NCBI GenBank assembly: GCA_027717595.1
Contig: JALLOF010000059.1
Span: 1 to 7,378, forward strand
Direction of reading: 5' to 3'
Origin: Nitrospinae bacterium AH_259_B05_G02_I21
GTDB taxonomy: Bacteria > JADFOP01
DNA: 7,378 nucleotides
Both the position numbers and the translations under genes were made by a program. Position 1 is the first letter of the stretch, and every line of letters starts with the position of its first letter. A model generated the notes under the pieces. The model was not told where the DNA came from and did no database searches. It saw only the letters and a program-made list of their open reading frames with translations. Shown here piece after piece: positions 5,183-7,378 of the stretch.

Positions 5183-5905
5183 ATGATGTCCCTGGATAGG
5201 CCCATCTTCGGGTTCCGCCGCTCAATGGTCACGCGCCTGTTCGGCCTGCTGACCACCGGAGGCCTGGCTGCGGGGCTCGTCACCGGTCTCCTCATCGTTC
5301 CGCCCGATGCCATACAGGGCGAGGTACAGCGCATCATGTACCTCCATGTTCCCATGGCGTGGAACGCTTACCTCTCCTTTGCGGTGGTATGTGCGTGCTC
5401 GGTGGTATATCTTATTCGCCGCGACCTGGCCTGGGACCGCCGGGCGGCGGCCAGCGCCGAGATCGGCGTGATGTTCACCGCGCTCACCATCGCCGCCGGC
5501 AGTATTTGGGGCCGGCCGACCTGGGGGACGTGGTGGACGTGGGACGCCCGGCTCACGACGACCGCCATTTTGCTGTTCATCTACATCGGCTACCTCGTGG
5601 TGCGTCAAGTGGTCGAGGAGCCGGAGAAGCGGGCCCGGCTCGCGGCCGTCATCGGAATCATCGGGTTCCTGGACGTTCCATTGATCCGGCTTTCGGTGCA
5701 GTGGTGGCGCACCCTCCACCAGCAACCGACGGTCTTTCGCGTCGGGGGGATGATGATCGACCGCTTCATGCTGTTCACGCTTTTGCTCAACCTGATCGCC
5801 TTTGGCTGTCTCTATCTCTACCTCATGCTCAAGCGCACGGAGCTGGAGATGGTCCGCGAGATACTGGTGGCCGAGCAGGTCCGGAGGATAGCCCATGATG
5901 AGTAG
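5183..5905 (+). CDS. ccmC: Heme-handling protein CcmC
   Basis: A 240-residue polytopic inner-membrane protein that binds heme and loads it covalently onto CcmE. The tryptophan-rich WWD motif on the periplasmic side, WGRPTWGTWWTWDARLT, occupies 109-125. The two axial histidines are His55 (YLHVP) and His179 (TLHQ), equivalent to His60 and His184 of E. coli CcmC. The SVQWWRTLHQ segment (171-180) is also a family hallmark. About six membrane segments are seen, as expected. The start is ATG 5183, six bases after TAAGGA (5171-5176); a second ATG follows directly. Its 3' end overlaps ccmD by 11 bases. Confusion with CcmF or CcsA is excluded by the short length and the SVQWWRTLHQ signature. Confidence 0.96.
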   Translation: MMSLDRPIFGFRRSMVTRLFGLLTTGGLAAGLVTGLLIVPPDAIQGEVQRIMYLHVPMAWNAYLSFAVVCACSVVYLIRRDLAWDRRAAASAEIGVMFTALTIAAGSIWGRPTWGTWWTWDARLTTTAILLFIYIGYLVVRQVVEEPEKRARLAAVIGIIGFLDVPLIRLSVQWWRTLHQQPTVFRVGGMMIDRFMLFTLLLNLIAFGCLYLYLMLKRTELEMVREILVAEQVRRIAHDE

Positions 5906-6062
5906 GTGGGTCTACATCGGGCTGGCCTACGGCCTGGCGGGAGGGGTGTTGGTCGCCTACCTCGCCTACCTGTTGGCTGCGCTTCGCCGAAGCCGCCTCC
6001 ACCTGGAGGACCTCCAGCGGACGCCCCACTCCGCTCGAAGCCCCGTGGAGGACGTGGCATGA
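5895..6062 (+). CDS. ccmD: Small membrane protein CcmD
   Basis: A 55-residue protein, the usual CcmD size, in the canonical position between ccmC and ccmE. CcmD assists the release of holo-CcmE from the CcmABCD complex. It has one transmembrane helix (about 6-30, WVYIGLAYGLAGG onward), followed directly by basic residues RRSR (31-34) and a charged cytoplasmic tail, matching the known topology of an N-terminal helix and positively charged C-terminal part. Family sequence conservation is low, so the call rests on size, helix, charge and position. The start is ATG 5895, with GGAGG (5883-5887) seven bases upstream; ATG 5898 is an alternative. It begins inside ccmC and its stop overlaps the ccmE start as ATGA, so it is translationally coupled on both sides. 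Confidence 0.88.
   Translation: MMSRWVYIGLAYGLAGGVLVAYLAYLLAALRRSRLHLEDLQRTPHSARSPVEDVA
5954..5971 (+). repeat. Tandem 9-bp duplication within ccmD
   Basis: CGCCTACCT occurs twice in direct succession, encoding the AYLAYL part of the transmembrane helix. Being in frame and in a tolerant hydrophobic helix, it is probably a harmless slippage product. Confidence 0.6.
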
Positions 6063-6529
6063 ACCCCCGACGCAGGCGTCTCTTTATTGCCTTGGCCGTC
6101 GTGGTGGCAGCCCTGGGCTACCTCGCCTACACGAGCATGCCGCAGGCCCTCGTCTACTTTGTGACCCCGAGCGAACTCGTGGGACAGGGGCCGAAAGCCT
6201 ACGGCCACTATGTCCGCCTGGGTGGGCTGGTTGTGGAGGGCTCCGTCCAGCGCAAGCCCGAGGAGCTTGAGATCATCTTCGGGATCACAGACGGGCTGGA
6301 GACCATCACTGTATCCCACGTGGGAGTGGTCCCGGACCTTTTCGGCGAGGGGCGTGGGGCCGTGGTCGAGGGGGCCCTCACAGAACCTGGCCTCTTCGAG
6401 GCCCAGACCATCATGGCCAAGCACGCCGAGGAATACAAACCACCCTCGGGCGAGAGCCGATTGAGCCCCGAGGAGTTCTATCGAAGCATCCTCGGGAGGG
6501 AGCCGCCCAGCAATGCCAGAGATCGGTAG
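6059..6529 (+). CDS. ccmE: Periplasmic heme chaperone CcmE
   Basis: A 156-residue membrane-anchored heme chaperone that carries heme from CcmC to the CcmF/CcmH lyase. The basic N-terminus NPRRRR (2-7) and one hydrophobic helix (about 8-26) form an uncleaved signal anchor, with the rest of the protein periplasmic. The beta-barrel domain includes TPSEL (36-40) and PDLFGEGRGAVVEG (92-105), both typical. The covalent heme ligand is His122 in AKHAEEY, with Tyr126 four residues later, matching the HxxxY form of proteobacterial CcmE (His130 and Tyr134 in E. coli). The flexible tail after 130 is variable, as expected. ATG 6059 is preceded at seven bases by GGAGG (6047-6051) and overlaps the ccmD stop. 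The frame is open further upstream, but that part lies over ccmD and ccmC. ccmF begins 17 bases before its end. Confidence 0.96.
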   Translation: MNPRRRRLFIALAVVVAALGYLAYTSMPQALVYFVTPSELVGQGPKAYGHYVRLGGLVVEGSVQRKPEELEIIFGITDGLETITVSHVGVVPDLFGEGRGAVVEGALTEPGLFEAQTIMAKHAEEYKPPSGESRLSPEEFYRSILGREPPSNARDR

Positions 6530-7378
6530 CTTCGCCCTCCTCCTGGCGGCCCTGACCGCCCTCTACGGATTGGTGACGTGCATCTGGGGGGCCAGGACGG
6601 GACGGGCCCGGCTCGTCGCCAGCGGATACGCCGCCGCGGTGGCCGTGGGGGCGCTCGTGGTGCTAGCGAGCCTCGCCCTGTGGTACGCGCTGCTCACCAG
6701 CGACTTCCGCGTGGCCTACGTGGCCGCCGTCTCGAGCCTGGCGCAGCCGACCGTCTATAAGTTTGCGGCCTTCTGGGGCGCCCTCGATGGGAGCCTCCTG
6801 CTTTGGGAGCTGTTGCTGTGCCTCTTTACGGCCCTGGTCATCGGCCTCTACCGCAAGAGCCATGCCGACTTGGCCCCCTACGTCGTAGCGACCCTGCTCG
6901 TCAACAGCCTCTTCTTCCTCTCGGTGATGCTGTTTTTCGCCAATCCGCTGGGGCTGCGCCTGCCGGCGCCGCCCGACGGCCAGGGACTCAACCCTCTGCT
7001 CCAGAATCCCGGCATGGCGGTCCACCCGCCGAACCTCTACCTGGGGTTCGTCGGGTTCACCGTTCCCTACGCCTTTTGCATGGCCGCTCTCGTCACGGGC
7101 AAGCTCACGGACCGATGGATTGTGACCACCCGCCGCTGGACGCTCGTGGCGTGGTACTTCCTGACGGTGGGCATCGTCTTAGGCGCCCACTGGGCGTACG
7201 TGGAGCTCGGCTGGGGGGGCTTTTGGGCGTGGGACCCGGTTGAAAACGCCTCCTTTATGCCGTGGCTCACCGGGACGGCCTTCCTCCACTCGGTCATGAT
7301 TCAAGAGAAGCGCGGCATGCTGAAGGCATGGAACATGGTGCTCGTCATCCTGACGTTCGCCCTGAGCCTGTTTGGGAC
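6513..7378 (+). CDS. ccmF: Cytochrome c heme lyase subunit CcmF (3' end beyond window)
   Basis: The first 288 residues of a protein that is normally about 640-670 long; the frame is open to the window edge. CcmF, with CcmH and CcmI, attaches heme from CcmE to the CxxCH motifs of apocytochromes. The conserved first periplasmic histidine region (MAVHPPN, His171), the WWD motif WGGFWAWDPVENA (234-246) preceded by HWAYVELG, and His259 in FLHSVMIQEKRGMLK are all visible; His171 and His259 correspond to His173 and His261 of E. coli. Several hydrophobic segments alternate with these. ATG 6513 lies inside the end of ccmE, with GGGAGGGAG at 6494-6502 ending 10 bases upstream. NrfE/CcsA-type relatives share the WWD motif, but operon order makes CcmF the clear choice. 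Confidence 0.96.
   Translation, partial: MPEIGSFALLLAALTALYGLVTCIWGARTGRARLVASGYAAAVAVGALVVLASLALWYALLTSDFRVAYVAAVSSLAQPTVYKFAAFWGALDGSLLLWELLLCLFTALVIGLYRKSHADLAPYVVATLLVNSLFFLSVMLFFANPLGLRLPAPPDGQGLNPLLQNPGMAVHPPNLYLGFVGFTVPYAFCMAALVTGKLTDRWIVTTRRWTLVAWYFLTVGIVLGAHWAYVELGWGGFWAWDPVENASFMPWLTGTAFLHSVMIQEKRGMLKAWNMVLVILTFALSLFG

Noticed and set aside
5222-5896. 224-residue minus-strand open frame opposite ccmC (and a similar one at 4770-5225 opposite ccmB).
   Set aside because: Low-complexity His/Glu/Arg-rich translation, typical of the antisense of membrane-protein genes; the sense strand has clear family motifs.

Overview
The window is high-G+C bacterial DNA, densely packed with protein-coding genes. 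A Gram-negative-type cell is likely, because the right half is a System I cytochrome c maturation (ccm) operon, which works across the inner membrane into a periplasm. I cannot name the organism. A free-living proteobacterium, Nitrospinota/Tectomicrobia-like or other environmental lineage would fit, but that is a guess. I see no tRNA, rRNA, CRISPR array, transposase or phage gene.

Left region (1-2857): two divergent units share a 97-bp intergenic space (1190-1286) that holds two convincing sigma70-type promoters back to back. The minus-strand unit encodes a short-chain reductase of the pteridine-reductase type (Asp-Tyr-Lys triad, TGxxxRxG motif). A 6-pyruvoyl-tetrahydropterin synthase/QueD-family protein follows it 1 bp later. 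The plus-strand unit encodes a QueC-like PP-loop ATPase with unusual substitutions in both its ATP loop and its presumed substrate-pocket motif, translationally coupled (GTGA overlap) to a two-domain rhodanese sulfurtransferase. Together these four genes look like a pterin/7-deazapurine module with a sulfur-handling partner. GTP cyclohydrolase, QueE and QueF are not in the window. This is the part least explained by standard annotation.

Middle (2933-3628): a phosphatidylcholine synthase (Pcs) of the CDP-alcohol phosphatidyltransferase superfamily, which condenses choline with CDP-diacylglycerol. It lies 75 bp after the sulfurtransferase and has its own strong ribosome binding site at a GTG start.

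Right region (3649-7378): a promoter and a structured leader precede ccmA-ccmB-ccmC-ccmD-ccmE-ccmF. Apart from a 53-bp ccmB-ccmC gap containing a strong hairpin, the genes overlap by 4 to 17 bp. CcmAB is the ABC transporter that releases holo-CcmE, CcmC and CcmD load heme onto CcmE, CcmE carries heme on His122, and CcmF (cut by the window end) is the heme lyase core. CcmG, CcmH and CcmI would be expected beyond the right edge.
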